This document shows positions 1 through 10,057 of a stretch of DNA of 20,692 nt, piece by piece. Below the pieces are notes generated by a model. That model did not search any database and was not told the origin of the DNA. It worked only from the letters and a program-made list of their open reading frames with translations. The position numbers were made by a program, and so were the translations under genes. The DNA lies in contig JAAZLQ010000095.1 of the NCBI GenBank assembly GCA_012799255.1, positions 1-20,692 of the forward strand, written 5' to 3'. Every line of letters starts with the position of its first letter. Position 1 is the first letter of the stretch. Source of the DNA: Bacillota bacterium (GTDB lineage: Bacteria > Bacillota_G > Limnochordia > DTU010).

Positions 1-33
1 ACCGCAAACATCGTTGCAGTCCTTGTTTACGTA

Positions 34-110
34 TGGCGCGCCCGGCAGGATTCGAACCTACGGCCTTCTGATTCGTAGTCAGACACTCTATCCAGCTGAG
101 CTACGGGCGC
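34..110 (-). tRNA. tRNA-Arg (anticodon ACG)
   Basis: The reverse complement folds as a full 77-nt tRNA with acceptor stem GCGCCCG/CGGGCGC (104-110 with 38-44), discriminator G and an encoded CCA (34-36). The anticodon loop reads CTACGAA, giving anticodon ACG (arginine CGN codons after inosine modification). The T-arm GTTCGAATC is intact. It lies 5 nt downstream of tRNA-Ser(GCT) and is probably co-transcribed with it. Confidence 0.96.
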
Positions 111-115
111 AATTC

Positions 116-207
116 TGGCGGAAGGGGAGGGATTTGAACCCTCGGAGGGCGGCAAAGCCCTCAACCGCTTAGCAGGCGGCTCTTTTCGGCCACTCAAGCA
201 CCCTTCC
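116..207 (-). tRNA. tRNA-Ser (anticodon GCT)
   Basis: The reverse complement is a 92-nt class II tRNA with acceptor GGAAGGG (201-207) paired to CCCTTCC (120-126), encoded CCA (116-118), a long variable arm typical of serine tRNAs, and anticodon loop CTGCTAA, giving GCT (reads AGC/AGU). It is the first gene of a two-tRNA unit with tRNA-Arg. Confidence 0.96.
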
Positions 208-230
208 CAATCACCTTACCGACAAATAAT

Positions 231-260
231 AGTCTACCACATGAAGTTGGGAAATGTCAA
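231..260 (-). promoter_or_regulatory. Sigma-A-type promoter of the tRNA-Ser/tRNA-Arg unit
   Basis: On the minus strand a perfect -35 TTGACA (255-260) is followed after 18 nt by -10 TAGACT (231-236). Transcription would start near 224, about 17 nt before the tRNA-Ser 5' end, a normal leader length for a tRNA precursor. Confidence 0.75.
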
Positions 261-463
261 GCGATTGGCGCGAATTCTAAGTCCCTGTTTTTCCCCTTTC
301 CTATCACTTGCTAGGAAGTCACCTTTCAGGGGTAACCAGTGCTCACTCCTACTTAACCTACACAGTACATCTATACTTCAGTAGTAGTGAGTTCACTATC
401 CATAACTATAAGGGATGCTAAGAACAAAGTCAAGATAGCAGGCTGATCTGGCTGACCAGCCCG
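261..463. other. Intergenic stretch with no recognisable feature
   Basis: Between the tRNA promoter and the terminator of the sensor-kinase gene I see no credible reading frame, repeat or RNA signature on either strand. Confidence 0.5.
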
Positions 464-511
464 AAAAAATGCCTCTCCCAAGCTAAACTACTCTAGCTCA
501 TGGAAAAGCAT
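464..511 (-). terminator. Rho-independent terminator of the two-component operon
   Basis: Immediately after the kinase stop codon the minus-strand RNA can form a hairpin (469-511): a 10-bp outer stem ATGCTTTTCC/GGGAGAGGCAT (with G-U pairs), a small internal loop, a 5-bp inner stem AGCTA/TAGCT and a loop GAGTAGT. It is followed by six U residues (464-469). Confidence 0.8.
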
Positions 512-2191
512 TTAAGAAAATCTCTTTAATGTAATTCGGAACTTAGTTCCCTTGCCTACTCTGCTCTCAACAGCAATAGTGCCTTTGTGTTTATCAATAA
601 TGTGTTTGACAATGGCAAGCCCCAGTCCTGTGCCACCCATGTGGCGAGCCCGACCCTTATCCACCCGATAAAAGCGCTCAAATAGGCGATCTAGATGTTC
701 GCTGGCAATCCCAAGGCCATTATCACTGATAATGAACTCAACACTCTCCAAACCTTGCTCAGCCTCGATCCACACTTTGCCGCCTTCGGGAGTGTACTTT
801 ACCCCATTATCCACGAGGTTTAGAGCCACTTGCCGCAGCAACTTCTCGTCCCCCTCCACAATGATGGGGTAGTAGATATTATTCTCCAAGGTGATTTTCT
901 TGTCCTGAGCTTTACTCTGAAGCAGGAGCACAGTATCATCAAAGACCCGTTTCATATCCACAGCCTCCTTCTTGAGAGGCTGCTTACCGCTTTCAATCCG
1001 GGACAAATCTAAAAGGTCATTGATTAAGACAATCATGCGATCCGTTTCCGCATTAATAATGGTCAAAAAGCGCTCCAAAAGTTCTTTGTCCTCTAAGTGG
1101 CCGTTAAGCAAAGTCTCCACAAAGCCTTTTATGCTGGTTAGAGGAGTACGTAACTCATGGGACACATTGGAAACAAACTCTTGGCGCATCTGCTCTAAAT
1201 GGCGCAGAGAGGTAACATCGCGCATTACCGCCACCGCTCCCTGAATCCGCCCCTTTTGATCTTCCAAAGGACTCGAAGTTATGGCGATGGTCAGTTCACT
1301 TCCGGGACGTAGTCGCATTTCCTTGCTAAACGTATTTCTCCCATCCATGGTCTTTTCTAAAAGACGAGTCAGTTCCTCATGGCGAGTGGCTTCAAACTGG
1401 TTTTGGCCAATCATGTCCTCCGGTTCGCGCCCAAACAGATCGGCCGCTGCCCGATTAGCCAAGATCACCTCATGCCTCATGTTAACCGCGATTACTCCAT
1501 CATCCATACTGGACAAGACTGTGTCCAACTGTCCTTCTCTATTGCTAATCGTGGCAAATAGATGATCCAAGATCTCCGAAAGCTCGTTAAAAGCTCGTCC
1601 TAACTGACCAATCTCGTCAGTGCTACGTACCAAGACCATCCGTCCAAATTGGCGGTCTTGTAGACTACGAACCAGAACCAAAAGATCCTCAATGGGATCA
1701 GTAATGCTCTTATTCACCCGGTAAGCCACTACAAAAGCAACAATTGCTACCAATACAGCAACGAACATGGCTACCTGAATTAGGTTTCTGAATACTCCAG
1801 AGATCTCTTCACGTGCGACAAATACCTGGAGCACCCCCAGATCGTCCAAGGGAAGTTCAACAGAAATCAAATCTCGCTCACTGAACTTTTCTGAAAGGGT
1901 ATCTACTATGACCCGACCGGAATCGTCAAAAAGCCTTACCATCCGATTTGTTGTTGCAGTTAAAATAGATAACTGTTCTTGGAGTTGAACTGGAGAATGG
2001 GAGCTTTCTCTGATGGCCATATTGATCATCTGGGCATGCGCGAACAAGTCTGCCGTAGCCCTCTCCTCTAGAGAACGGTGAGCAAAACGGGCGACAAAAA
2101 ACGTGGTAACCCCAACTGAAAGCAAGGTTACCACTAACACTAAACTTGTTAACTTGAAAAGTAATGGCCTATTAAAGCTCCACTTCCTCAA
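512..2191 (-). CDS. PhoR/WalK-type membrane sensor histidine kinase
   Basis: This 559-aa protein has the full architecture of a PhoR/WalK-like kinase: TM1 (about 12-33), an extracytoplasmic sensor of about 100 residues, TM2 (about 136-157), a HAMP linker (about 158-211), a PAS domain (about 222-330), a HisKA domain with phospho-acceptor His345 in SNVSHELRTP, and an HATPase_c domain with N-box around N462 (DNGVKYTP), G1 DNGLGI (490-495), F-box FERFYRVD and G2 GGTGLGLAIVKH. It would sense an envelope or PAS-bound signal and phosphorylate the response regulator encoded 1-2 nt upstream. The pairing and gene order match phosphate-responsive PhoP-PhoR, but WalK and other PAS-HAMP kinases share this layout and no phosphate-transport genes are in view, so the stimulus is not assigned. 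A clear terminator follows. Confidence 0.95.
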   Translation of the reverse strand: MRKWSFNRPLLFKLTSLVLVVTLLSVGVTTFFVARFAHRSLEERATADLFAHAQMINMAIRESSHSPVQLQEQLSILTATTNRMVRLFDDSGRVIVDTLSEKFSERDLISVELPLDDLGVLQVFVAREEISGVFRNLIQVAMFVAVLVAIVAFVVAYRVNKSITDPIEDLLVLVRSLQDRQFGRMVLVRSTDEIGQLGRAFNELSEILDHLFATISNREGQLDTVLSSMDDGVIAVNMRHEVILANRAAADLFGREPEDMIGQNQFEATRHEELTRLLEKTMDGRNTFSKEMRLRPGSELTIAITSSPLEDQKGRIQGAVAVMRDVTSLRHLEQMRQEFVSNVSHELRTPLTSIKGFVETLLNGHLEDKELLERFLTIINAETDRMIVLINDLLDLSRIESGKQPLKKEAVDMKRVFDDTVLLLQSKAQDKKITLENNIYYPIIVEGDEKLLRQVALNLVDNGVKYTPEGGKVWIEAEQGLESVEFIISDNGLGIASEHLDRLFERFYRVDKGRARHMGGTGLGLAIVKHIIDKHKGTIAVESRVGKGTKFRITLKRFS

Positions 2192-2192
2192 G

Positions 2193-2876
2193 TTAGTTCC
2201 CCCTTAATTTGTACCCTACCCCATGAATGGTTTCAATGCGGGTTTCTCCTTCTGGACCAAGTTTACGACGTAGGTGGCGAATATGCACGTCTACTGTGCG
2301 AGTTTCACCTTCGTACTCGTATCCCCAGACTTTTTGCAGTAATACTTCACGGGTCAACACTTTACCCATGTTTTGCATGAAGATGTGCAGGAGATCGAAT
2401 TCTTTCCGGGTCAACTCCACATTTTGGTCATGCACTTTTACTTCTCTAGTGTCAACCTGGAGGAAAATGTTACCCACTTTGTATTCATTTTCATCTTGTA
2501 CTTCTTGACCACTAGCCCTACGCAATACTGCCTTAATGCGTGCTACTAGCTCGAGCGGACTGAAAGGCTTGGTCATATAATCGTCCGCACCTAGCTCTAA
2601 ACCGAGCACCCTCTCGAGCTCAGTTTCTTTAGCGGTAAGCATGATGATAGGTACATTACTGGTGCGTCTAATTTCTTTGCAGACATCATAGCCATCCTTA
2701 CCGGGAAGCATGAGATCAAGTACGATGAGATCCGGTTTATAGGACTCAAACATCTCTAAAGCTGCTAGACCGTCACTGGCTACCTCCGTCTCGAAACCAG
2801 CTTGTTCAAGGTTAAAACGAATTAACTCTTGAATGGAGGTCTCGTCATCCACAATCAGTACCCTTTGCTTCATCAT
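2193..2876 (-). CDS. PhoP/OmpR-family response regulator
   Basis: The N-terminal receiver domain has the acidic pair DD in LIVDDE, the phospho-acceptor Asp in VLDLMLPGKDG, the conserved Thr in MLTAKE and the Lys in MTKPF. The C-terminal part is an OmpR-type winged helix (TRKEFDLL ... TRTVDVHIRHLRRKLG ... IHGVGYKL). It is the DNA-binding output partner of the downstream kinase. I chose ATG 2876 (or ATG 2873) because the sequence GGGGTGAT just upstream is a good Shine-Dalgarno match at 4-7 nt; the GTG at 2885 lies inside that site and would give only three more residues. The gene ends 1 nt before the kinase start, implying translational coupling. Confidence 0.95.
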   Translation of the reverse strand: MMKQRVLIVDDETSIQELIRFNLEQAGFETEVASDGLAALEMFESYKPDLIVLDLMLPGKDGYDVCKEIRRTSNVPIIMLTAKETELERVLGLELGADDYMTKPFSPLELVARIKAVLRRASGQEVQDENEYKVGNIFLQVDTREVKVHDQNVELTRKEFDLLHIFMQNMGKVLTREVLLQKVWGYEYEGETRTVDVHIRHLRRKLGPEGETRIETIHGVGYKLRGN

Positions 2877-2895
2877 TTTTATCACCCCATTTTAA

Positions 2896-3291
2896 TTAAT
2901 AAGTAAAGCCGTCTAACTCCCCTGACGACACGTCGTCTCCTACAATTCTCACTACAAAATAATGAGGCAAGCACACGATAACCTGTCCAGCATGCCGGCG
3001 CCAGCCGGTATGAACACAAAGGAGGTCAGGGCAATCGGCATCTGACACTCGCACCTGTCCATCTGCGACTTCCACGACATTATAACCATGTTCCGTTTCG
3101 AACCTAGTTGGTGCTGTGTCCTGCGAGAGATTAAACTCTCTAATAACTTTTCCATCTATTTCAATGAACACTCTAGTGCCGAGACCTCTGCGAGGTACTA
3201 TCACTTGATTATAAAAGAGGCCACCTATCCCCATAAGGATTAATACGACAACTAAAATGAAATCACCTTTTACTTTTCCTTTTGATTTCAT
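2896..3291 (-). CDS. Membrane-anchored NusG domain II protein
   Basis: About 131 residues: a short basic N-terminus, one transmembrane segment (about 10-28, DFILVVVLILMGIGGLF) and a C-terminal NusG-II-type domain with the family's cysteine signature CPDLLCVHTGW...GQVIVCLP. Proteins of this kind are common in Bacillota, often beside flavin-linked redox genes; their role is not established. The frame stays open back to 3387, but that extension runs through tRNA-Ser(TGA), so it is not coding. I place the start at ATG 3291, 10 nt after GGAG (3302-3305); ATG 3297 is possible but only 4 nt from the site. It lies 19 nt upstream of the response regulator and probably belongs to its transcript, so it could be an accessory envelope component of that two-component system (inference). 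Confidence 0.85.
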   Translation of the reverse strand: MKSKGKVKGDFILVVVLILMGIGGLFYNQVIVPRRGLGTRVFIEIDGKVIREFNLSQDTAPTRFETEHGYNVVEVADGQVRVSDADCPDLLCVHTGWRRHAGQVIVCLPHYFVVRIVGDDVSSGELDGFTY

Positions 3292-3311
3292 TAACATTAC
3301 ACTCCAAAAAA

Positions 3312-3401
3312 TGGCGGAAGGGGTGGGATTCGAACCCACGGAGGGCGCAAACCCTCGACGGTTTTCAAGACCGCTCCATTCGTCCACTCTGGCACCCTTC
3401 C
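3312..3401 (-). tRNA. tRNA-Ser (anticodon TGA)
   Basis: The reverse complement is a 90-nt class II tRNA with acceptor GGAAGGG (3395-3401) paired to CCCTTCC (3316-3322), encoded CCA (3312-3314), a long variable arm and anticodon loop CTTGAAA, giving TGA (serine UCA/UCN). Six U residues and then the ribosome binding site of the NusG-II gene follow directly after CCA. Confidence 0.96.
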
Positions 3402-3413
3402 TTAACTTGCTAC

Positions 3414-3442
3414 ATTATAACCTAACTTTTCATTCTTAACAA
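3414..3442 (-). promoter_or_regulatory. Sigma-A-type promoter for tRNA-Ser(TGA) and probably the downstream operon
   Basis: On the minus strand -35 TTGTTA (3437-3442), a 17-nt spacer and a perfect -10 TATAAT (3414-3419). Predicted start near 3407, 6 nt before the tRNA. No terminator separates it from the NusG-II and two-component genes. Confidence 0.75.
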
Positions 3443-3475
3443 GTGCCTATTTTTCGGAAGAAATGCACTAGGAGC

Positions 3476-5003
<1,528 letters not shown>

Positions 5004-5009
5004 GTTTAA

Positions 5010-5038
5010 ATTGTATCCTATTTTGCCCCCGGGATCAA
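5010..5038 (-). promoter_or_regulatory. Promoter of the serS T-box transcript
   Basis: On the minus strand -35 TTGATC (5033-5038), a 17-nt spacer and -10 TACAAT (5010-5015). The -35 overlaps the stop codon of the upstream MFS gene. Predicted start near 5003, just before T-box stem I. Confidence 0.7.
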
Positions 5039-6309
5039 GCACTTCTGGTAGGAATTAAGTCTCTAAAGCCCATTTTTCTACCACTTGTATTACTTACTGT
5101 ACGATAAAAAACATAAAGGCCAAGGAACCGCAGTGCAGCAGAAGCTAAAAACACCGGACGCAAACCCACTACCTCAGCGGCAAATCCCCCAAGTAAGGGT
5201 CCGACAGCCATGGCCACTCCCATGAGGGTGTTATAAACTGCAACATACACTGTGCGCTGATCATCTGGGGTAATCTCTAAGAGCAAGTTGAAAGCCCCTA
5301 AATTATAGCCTCCCCAAGCGACACCATTCACAATAAAGATGAACAAAGGAAACCAGACATGGGGAGCTCCCCACCAGAGAAGGGGAATAAGTGCGGCACC
5401 GACGCCCGAGACAATCATCACGTTCTTTTGACCAAAATGATCCGCCAAACGTCCCCAATAACGCTGAACTACACTTTGGGTAGCTAAGTTCGCCCCCGAG
5501 AAAATGGCCCAAGCACCTGCTGCTCCCCCCATATGATCGACAAAATGAACGACAAAAAGGGAGCTGGCCAAGGTGACTCCTAAGTTCCAGATCATGGAGC
5601 TGATCAAGTAATTTCGAAAATCTGCGAAGGTAAAGGCTTCTGCCCAGAAAACTTTCAGTTTCTGGCGCAGCGACATACCAGAGGCACTCTTACTCTTGGG
5701 AGGCCCCTGCTCAAAGGGGATTTTCCCGAAGATAAAGGTGGCAGTTAGCCCCGAAAGTGTTGCTACACCAAAGATAATCTGATAACTAAGGGGAAACTCC
5801 AAGCGTAACAAAAAGTTTGCTAGCAGTGTTGCCAAAAGGGCACAAGCATTCAAGACAGTATTGCGGTTAGCATAGTACTTGCCACGAATCGATTGGGGAA
5901 TCAAAGTGGCCTGTAGTGAGGTCCACGCAGGCACCCCAACGTTTGCTGCCATAATCCGGAAAGTGGCCAAAAAAATTACTATCGCCACCCTCTGTTCAGG
6001 AGGATACAAGAACGGAACAATAGCCAAAAGTGCCCAAGTAGAGCGGGCTAAGTAACCGCCAATGATCGGTATCACCCTTTTGTCCTTCATCCGTTCTGCC
6101 CAGAGTGCAGCTGGAATCTGCAAAATATTGCCGATTAGGTTGGGAAAAGCGGTGAGCATACCAATTTGTGATGGTGTTGCTCCTAGGGCAAGAGCAAATA
6201 GACCTAAATACGGGGCTGCCACATTTTCGGCAGCCACCGCAAAGGCCCCTTCTACCGTATTTAGTTCCATTGCTTTTTTTGTATCTTTTGATGGGGCACT
6301 GTGAACCAA
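5035..6309 (-). CDS. Major facilitator superfamily (MFS) transporter
   Basis: A 424-aa hydrophobic protein with about 12 predicted membrane segments and an MFS-like N-half loop (ALWAERMKDKRVIPIIGGYLAR, with the basic residues expected between TM2 and TM3) and C-half loop (WGRLADHFGQKNVMI). A central charged stretch (about 205-225) fits the usual cytoplasmic loop between the halves. The substrate cannot be told. The start is TTG 6309, supported by CCAGGGAGGG 7-8 nt upstream. It begins 29 nt after glyA with no terminator visible between them, so the two are probably co-transcribed; whether that means a substrate related to serine or glycine is only a guess. Confidence 0.88.
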   Translation of the reverse strand: MVHSAPSKDTKKAMELNTVEGAFAVAAENVAAPYLGLFALALGATPSQIGMLTAFPNLIGNILQIPAALWAERMKDKRVIPIIGGYLARSTWALLAIVPFLYPPEQRVAIVIFLATFRIMAANVGVPAWTSLQATLIPQSIRGKYYANRNTVLNACALLATLLANFLLRLEFPLSYQIIFGVATLSGLTATFIFGKIPFEQGPPKSKSASGMSLRQKLKVFWAEAFTFADFRNYLISSMIWNLGVTLASSLFVVHFVDHMGGAAGAWAIFSGANLATQSVVQRYWGRLADHFGQKNVMIVSGVGAALIPLLWWGAPHVWFPLFIFIVNGVAWGGYNLGAFNLLLEITPDDQRTVYVAVYNTLMGVAMAVGPLLGGFAAEVVGLRPVFLASAALRFLGLYVFYRTVSNTSGRKMGFRDLIPTRSA

Positions 6310-6338
6310 GTTTTGCCCTCCCTGGAACCTATTAGAAT

Positions 6339-7580
6339 TTAATCAATATCAGCATAGCATGGATATTCGTCAGTTAACTCACTGATGGTCTGGCGAATCT
6401 CTGAAAAATCTTCTCTGCCAGGTTCTAATGTCTTGGCAATTAAGCCTGCGATAATTCGCATTTCTTTTTCACCCATACCCCTTGTAGTAAGGGCTGCGGT
6501 ACCGAGACGGATGCCACTGGTGACAAAAGGACTTTCTGTCTCAAAAGGAATGGTGTTCTTATTTACCGTAATGCCCACCCCATCTAAACGCTCTTCTGCT
6601 TCTTTGCCACTAAAGCCCTTCGCTTTTACGTTGACTAAAAGCAGATGATTATCTGTTCCGCCTGAAACCAAGGGGAAGCCATGTTCCATTAAAGTTTCAG
6701 CCAGAACTTTAGCGTTTTGCACTACTTGCTTTTGATATTCCTTAAACTCCGGTTGCAACGCCTCCAAGAAAGCCACCGCCTTGGCAGCAATCACATGGAG
6801 TAAAGGACCTCCTTGCATACCTGGAAAAACTGCTTTATCGATTGCTTTAGCATATTCTTGAGTGGTTAAAATCATCCCACCCCGTGGCCCTCTTAAAGTC
6901 TTGTGGGTGGTTGTTGTGACAAAGTCCGCATAAGGAATAGGACTGGGATGCATGCCAGCGGCAACGAGACCCGCGATATGGGCCATATCTACCATCAGTA
7001 GTGCACCCACTTCATCGGCGATCTCCCTAAACTTTGCAAAGTCGATCACCCTTGGATAAGCTGAGGCACCGGCAATAATTAACTTCGGCTTATGTTTGAC
7101 AGCTAATTCCCTCGCCTGGTCGTAGTCTAAGCGTTCATCCTCTTTTCGTACACCATAGTGCACTACCTTGAACCATGAGCCAGATTGATTAACAGGACTG
7201 CCGTGTGTGAGATGGCCACCATGGCTCAAATCCATGCCCAAGACTGTATCCCCAGGTTTTAAAGCAGCAAAGAACACTGCTTGGTTTGCCTGAGAACCAG
7301 AATGGGGCTGGACATTTGCGTGCTCTGCTCCGAAAAGTTGTTTGGCCCGTTCTATTGCCAAATTCTCGGCAACGTCTACATACTCGCAACCACCATAATA
7401 ACGTCTACCCGGATAACCTTCCGCATACTTATTGGTGAGTTGACTTCCCATGGCCTCCAAAACTGCTTGGCTTACAAAGTTTTCTGATGCAATTAACTCT
7501 AGGTTTTTGTTCTGCCGGTTGGTTTCTTGCCGAATCACTTGTAAGATTTCTGGATCAGTTTCTCTTAGGAACTTAAACAC
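6339..7580 (-). CDS. glyA: Serine hydroxymethyltransferase
   Basis: PLP enzyme interconverting serine plus tetrahydrofolate with glycine plus 5,10-methylene-tetrahydrofolate, the main source of one-carbon units. The 413-aa product has the family length, N-terminal [11 protein letters not shown], the glycine-rich [14 protein letters not shown] segment, VDMAHIAGL and the Schiff-base lysine K227 in [14 protein letters not shown]. The frame opens with TTG at 7586, but that codon abuts the Shine-Dalgarno GAGGTGAT. GTG 7580, 9 nt after GAGG, is the better start and gives the usual [12 protein letters not shown]-terminus. A divergent small gene starts 49 nt away. Confidence 0.97.
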   Translation of the reverse strand: MFKFLRETDPEILQVIRQETNRQNKNLELIASENFVSQAVLEAMGSQLTNKYAEGYPGRRYYGGCEYVDVAENLAIERAKQLFGAEHANVQPHSGSQANQAVFFAALKPGDTVLGMDLSHGGHLTHGSPVNQSGSWFKVVHYGVRKEDERLDYDQARELAVKHKPKLIIAGASAYPRVIDFAKFREIADEVGALLMVDMAHIAGLVAAGMHPSPIPYADFVTTTTHKTLRGPRGGMILTTQEYAKAIDKAVFPGMQGGPLLHVIAAKAVAFLEALQPEFKEYQKQVVQNAKVLAETLMEHGFPLVSGGTDNHLLLVNVKAKGFSGKEAEERLDGVGITVNKNTIPFETESPFVTSGIRLGTAALTTRGMGEKEMRIIAGLIAKTLEPGREDFSEIRQTISELTDEYPCYADID

Positions 7581-7629
7581 TACCAATCACCTCGCTTATC
7601 ATAAGTTTACTTTAAGAAGGAGTGATGTT

Positions 7630-7896
7630 ATGACCAGTGAAATACGTGTACTCCTAACCATGGCCCTCTTGCGCCTGATTGCAGGATCCATCGAAATCAC
7701 TGCCGGTCTTTTAATGGTCAAGTTCGGAAAGGTGCAGACCGCACTGAAGATTAATTCCGTGCTCGGGCTGATCGGACCAATCATCCTCACTTTGGTTGGT
7801 ACCATAGGCTTAATCGGACTCAGTAGCCAACTCTCCTGGTCAAGACTGGCCTTGACCGCCGGTGGAGTCCTCCTTATTTTCCTTGGTACCAGATAG
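7630..7896 (+). CDS. YqhV-like (DUF2619) small membrane protein
   Basis: An 88-aa, very hydrophobic protein with about three membrane segments. The pattern LRLIAGSIEITAGLLMVKFG, then ALKINSVLGLIGPIILT, then LIGLSSQLS and LLIFLGTR resembles the Bacillus YqhV/DUF2619 family as I remember it; the function is unknown. ATG 7630 is 7 nt after AAGGAG. The frame stays open upstream to 7450, but that part is antisense to glyA and has no ribosome binding site. It is the only plus-strand gene in the first half of the window, with 49 nt to glyA and only 2 nt between its stop and the convergent asnS stop. Confidence 0.82.
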   Translation: MTSEIRVLLTMALLRLIAGSIEITAGLLMVKFGKVQTALKINSVLGLIGPIILTLVGTIGLIGLSSQLSWSRLALTAGGVLLIFLGTR

Positions 7897-7898
7897 AC

Positions 7899-9191
7899 CT
7901 AAGGATAGATGCGGTTAATGAGCCGTGGGAATGGAATAGCCTCTCTCAAGTGAGGAATTCCACAAATCCAAGCCACTGTCCGTTCGAGACCCAAGCCGAA
8001 ACCGGAATGGGGTACTGTACCATACCGCCTTAAATCTACGTACCAGGCATAGTCTTCTGCAGGTAAGTTGTGTTCTTGAAGCCTTTGCTGAATTAGATCC
8101 AAATCTGCAATACGCTCCCCACCACCAATGATCTCGCCATAACCTTCTGGAGCTAGAAGATCACTGCCTAAGCACACTTCGGGCCGCTCAGGATCTGGTT
8201 TGAAATAAAAGGCCTTAATCTCAGTTGGGTACCGGTGGACAAAGACCGGGCGATCGAACTGGCTAGCAATGATAGTTTCATCGGCAGCTCCCAAATCGTC
8301 ACCCCACTGAATCTCTGAACCGTTTTTCTGCAACATCTCAATTGCTTCATCATAAGTAATACGGGGGAAAGGTGCCACTATAGATTCAAGTTTACTTATG
8401 TCACGTTCTAAGACTTCCAGCTCTTTTCTGCAGTTTTTCAAAACCCATTGCACTAAATAACACACATATTCTTCTTGAACATCCATGTTTTCATCATTAT
8501 CAGCAAAAGCGATTTCTGGCTCGATCATCCAAAACTCCATCAGGTGGCGGCGGGTTTTGGACTTCTCCGCTCTAAAAGTGGGTCCAAAACAATACACCTT
8601 ACCAAAGGCCATTGCGGCCGCTTCCATATAGAGTTGTCCACTCTGGGACAAATAGGCCTTATCATCGAAATAGTCAGTCTCAAAAAGGGTTGTTGTACCC
8701 TCCACAGAGGCTGGAGTTAAGATAGGGGCATCAATTAAGACGAAATCCCGCTCATCAAAGAACTGCCTTGAGGCCTTAATGATCTCGTTGCGGATCACCA
8801 TGATGGCATGCTGTTTTTGGGAACGAAGCCAGAGATGCCTGCGATCCATCAAGTACTCCACCCCATGCTCCTTGGGTGTAATAGGATACTCTTCAGCAAT
8901 CTGAATAATCTCCAGATCGGTCACTGACAGTTCATAACCACTAACTGAACGGGGTTCTTCCCGAACTACACCCCGCACAATGAGGGAAGATTCTTGGGTG
9001 AGAGATTTGGCCGCCTCAAAGACTTCCTGCGCAACCTCACTCTTCACTACCACGCCCTGGATTAGATCGGTGCCATCCCGAATAATCAGGAACTGAATCT
9101 TACCACTGGAGCGCTTATTATAGAGCCAACCCCTAATTTCTACTTCTTTTCCTACATGTTCGCCAATGCGTTTGAGATACACCCGTTCCAT
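7899..9191 (-). CDS. asnS: Asparaginyl-tRNA synthetase
   Basis: Class IIb synthetase that charges tRNA-Asn. The 430-aa product has an N-terminal OB-fold anticodon-binding domain (about 1-100, [19 protein letters not shown]) and a catalytic core with motif 2 [18 protein letters not shown] (203-220), the AsnRS-type WMIEPEIAF (221-229) and motif 3 [15 protein letters not shown] (397-411). The C-terminus [11 protein letters not shown] fits AsnRS rather than AspRS. ATG 9191 is 8 nt after GGGAGG. It is the last gene of an operon beginning with the YchF-like GTPase. No terminator is evident after it, because its stop lies 2 nt from that of the convergent YqhV-like gene. Confidence 0.96.
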   Translation of the reverse strand: MERVYLKRIGEHVGKEVEIRGWLYNKRSSGKIQFLIIRDGTDLIQGVVVKSEVAQEVFEAAKSLTQESSLIVRGVVREEPRSVSGYELSVTDLEIIQIAEEYPITPKEHGVEYLMDRRHLWLRSQKQHAIMVIRNEIIKASRQFFDERDFVLIDAPILTPASVEGTTTLFETDYFDDKAYLSQSGQLYMEAAAMAFGKVYCFGPTFRAEKSKTRRHLMEFWMIEPEIAFADNDENMDVQEEYVCYLVQWVLKNCRKELEVLERDISKLESIVAPFPRITYDEAIEMLQKNGSEIQWGDDLGAADETIIASQFDRPVFVHRYPTEIKAFYFKPDPERPEVCLGSDLLAPEGYGEIIGGGERIADLDLIQQRLQEHNLPAEDYAWYVDLRRYGTVPHSGFGLGLERTVAWICGIPHLREAIPFPRLINRIYP

Positions 9192-9208
9192 CCATGTTTC
9201 CTCCCATT

Positions 9209-10057
9209 CTATTTTTGGTGTAATTCTTCGTAGAGCCCCTGCAAGATCAGGGCGTCTTCTTCTAAGATCGGGCTTTCACAAGTGAGCCATCCTGACACTT
9301 CAAAATCTACTAAAGCCTGTAGCACTGCTTGATAGTCCAACTCAGTTTCGATTAAGGGCAAGTGCTGTTTTTCTCCCTTCGGCCCATACTCAATCCCGGA
9401 TAAATGAATATGTTGTTCCTTTAAGGCTTGTTCCCCCAAATTGTCCTTAATCAGTTGCAAAGCACCTTGAAAATGCTCGTAGGTGTTGAACTCCCCGACA
9501 CTCCTAGCAAAGAGGTGCGAGAAATCCACACAGGGGTACACGCCTGGAACATCTACCCCTAAGCGGACAAGTTCTTCCAAGGTACCAAACTGGGTTGGAC
9601 CACCGGTTGTCTCGGGACTAAGCCTGATGGTTATGTTCTCCTTGGCTAGCTCTTCTAACATGTCCTCCATGTGATGCTTGACCCGTTGATAAACTTCTTC
9701 TGGATCGTCTGCGTGATAGTATGCAGCATGGAAAGTTACACTCTTGGCGCCAGCCCATGCACCCACCCTAGCTGCTTGGATAATCCTACCTTTACTCGCT
9801 ATAACTTTTTCGGGTTCGGCTGAATTGAGATTCACGTAATAAGGGGCATGCACGGTGAGGGAGATATCGTGTTTTTCAGCCAGCTCCCTAATTTCCCTTG
9901 CCGTTTCTTCACCCATCCTGACTCCGCGCACAAACTCCAGTTCCATGTGCTTCAGACCCAATTCGGCTAAGCGTTTAATCGCACTTTGACTAGTTCTCGG
10001 CTTGGCAGAAGCGGGAACTCCGGCTGTCCCAATTCTCAAGGAACCTACCTGGAACAT
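9209..10057 (-). CDS. Endonuclease IV-like (AP endonuclease family 2) TIM-barrel protein
   Basis: A 282-aa TIM barrel of the Nfo/xylose-isomerase-like superfamily. Residues matching the endonuclease IV metal ligands are H70 (TVHAPYY), H110 (TFHAAYY), E149 (SPETTGG), D178 and H181 (VDFSH), H218 (HIHLSG), H232 (KQHLPL) and E261 (CESP). The Asp of the E. coli DRH motif (D229) is Lys230 here, so one of nine classical ligands is missing. It may be a DNA-repair AP endonuclease or a related metal hydrolase of unknown substrate. The start ATG 10057 directly abuts the preceding stop codon, with AGGA 7 nt upstream, so it is translationally coupled to the YlbF-family gene. asnS follows after 17 nt. Confidence 0.85.
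   Translation of the reverse strand: MFQVGSLRIGTAGVPASAKPRTSQSAIKRLAELGLKHMELEFVRGVRMGEETAREIRELAEKHDISLTVHAPYYVNLNSAEPEKVIASKGRIIQAARVGAWAGAKSVTFHAAYYHADDPEEVYQRVKHHMEDMLEELAKENITIRLSPETTGGPTQFGTLEELVRLGVDVPGVYPCVDFSHLFARSVGEFNTYEHFQGALQLIKDNLGEQALKEQHIHLSGIEYGPKGEKQHLPLIETELDYQAVLQALVDFEVSGWLTCESPILEEDALILQGLYEELHQK

Noticed and set aside
3298..3387. Longer start for the NusG-II protein
   Set aside because: The extension runs through the tRNA-Ser(TGA) gene.
3438..3472. Possible serS terminator (AGTGC/GCACT stem)
   Set aside because: There is no U-tract after the stem and it overlaps the -35 of the tRNA promoter; not convincing.
7450..7629. Longer form of the plus-strand YqhV-like protein
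   Set aside because: The added part is antisense to the glyA coding region and lacks a ribosome binding site; ATG 7630 has AAGGAG at the right distance.
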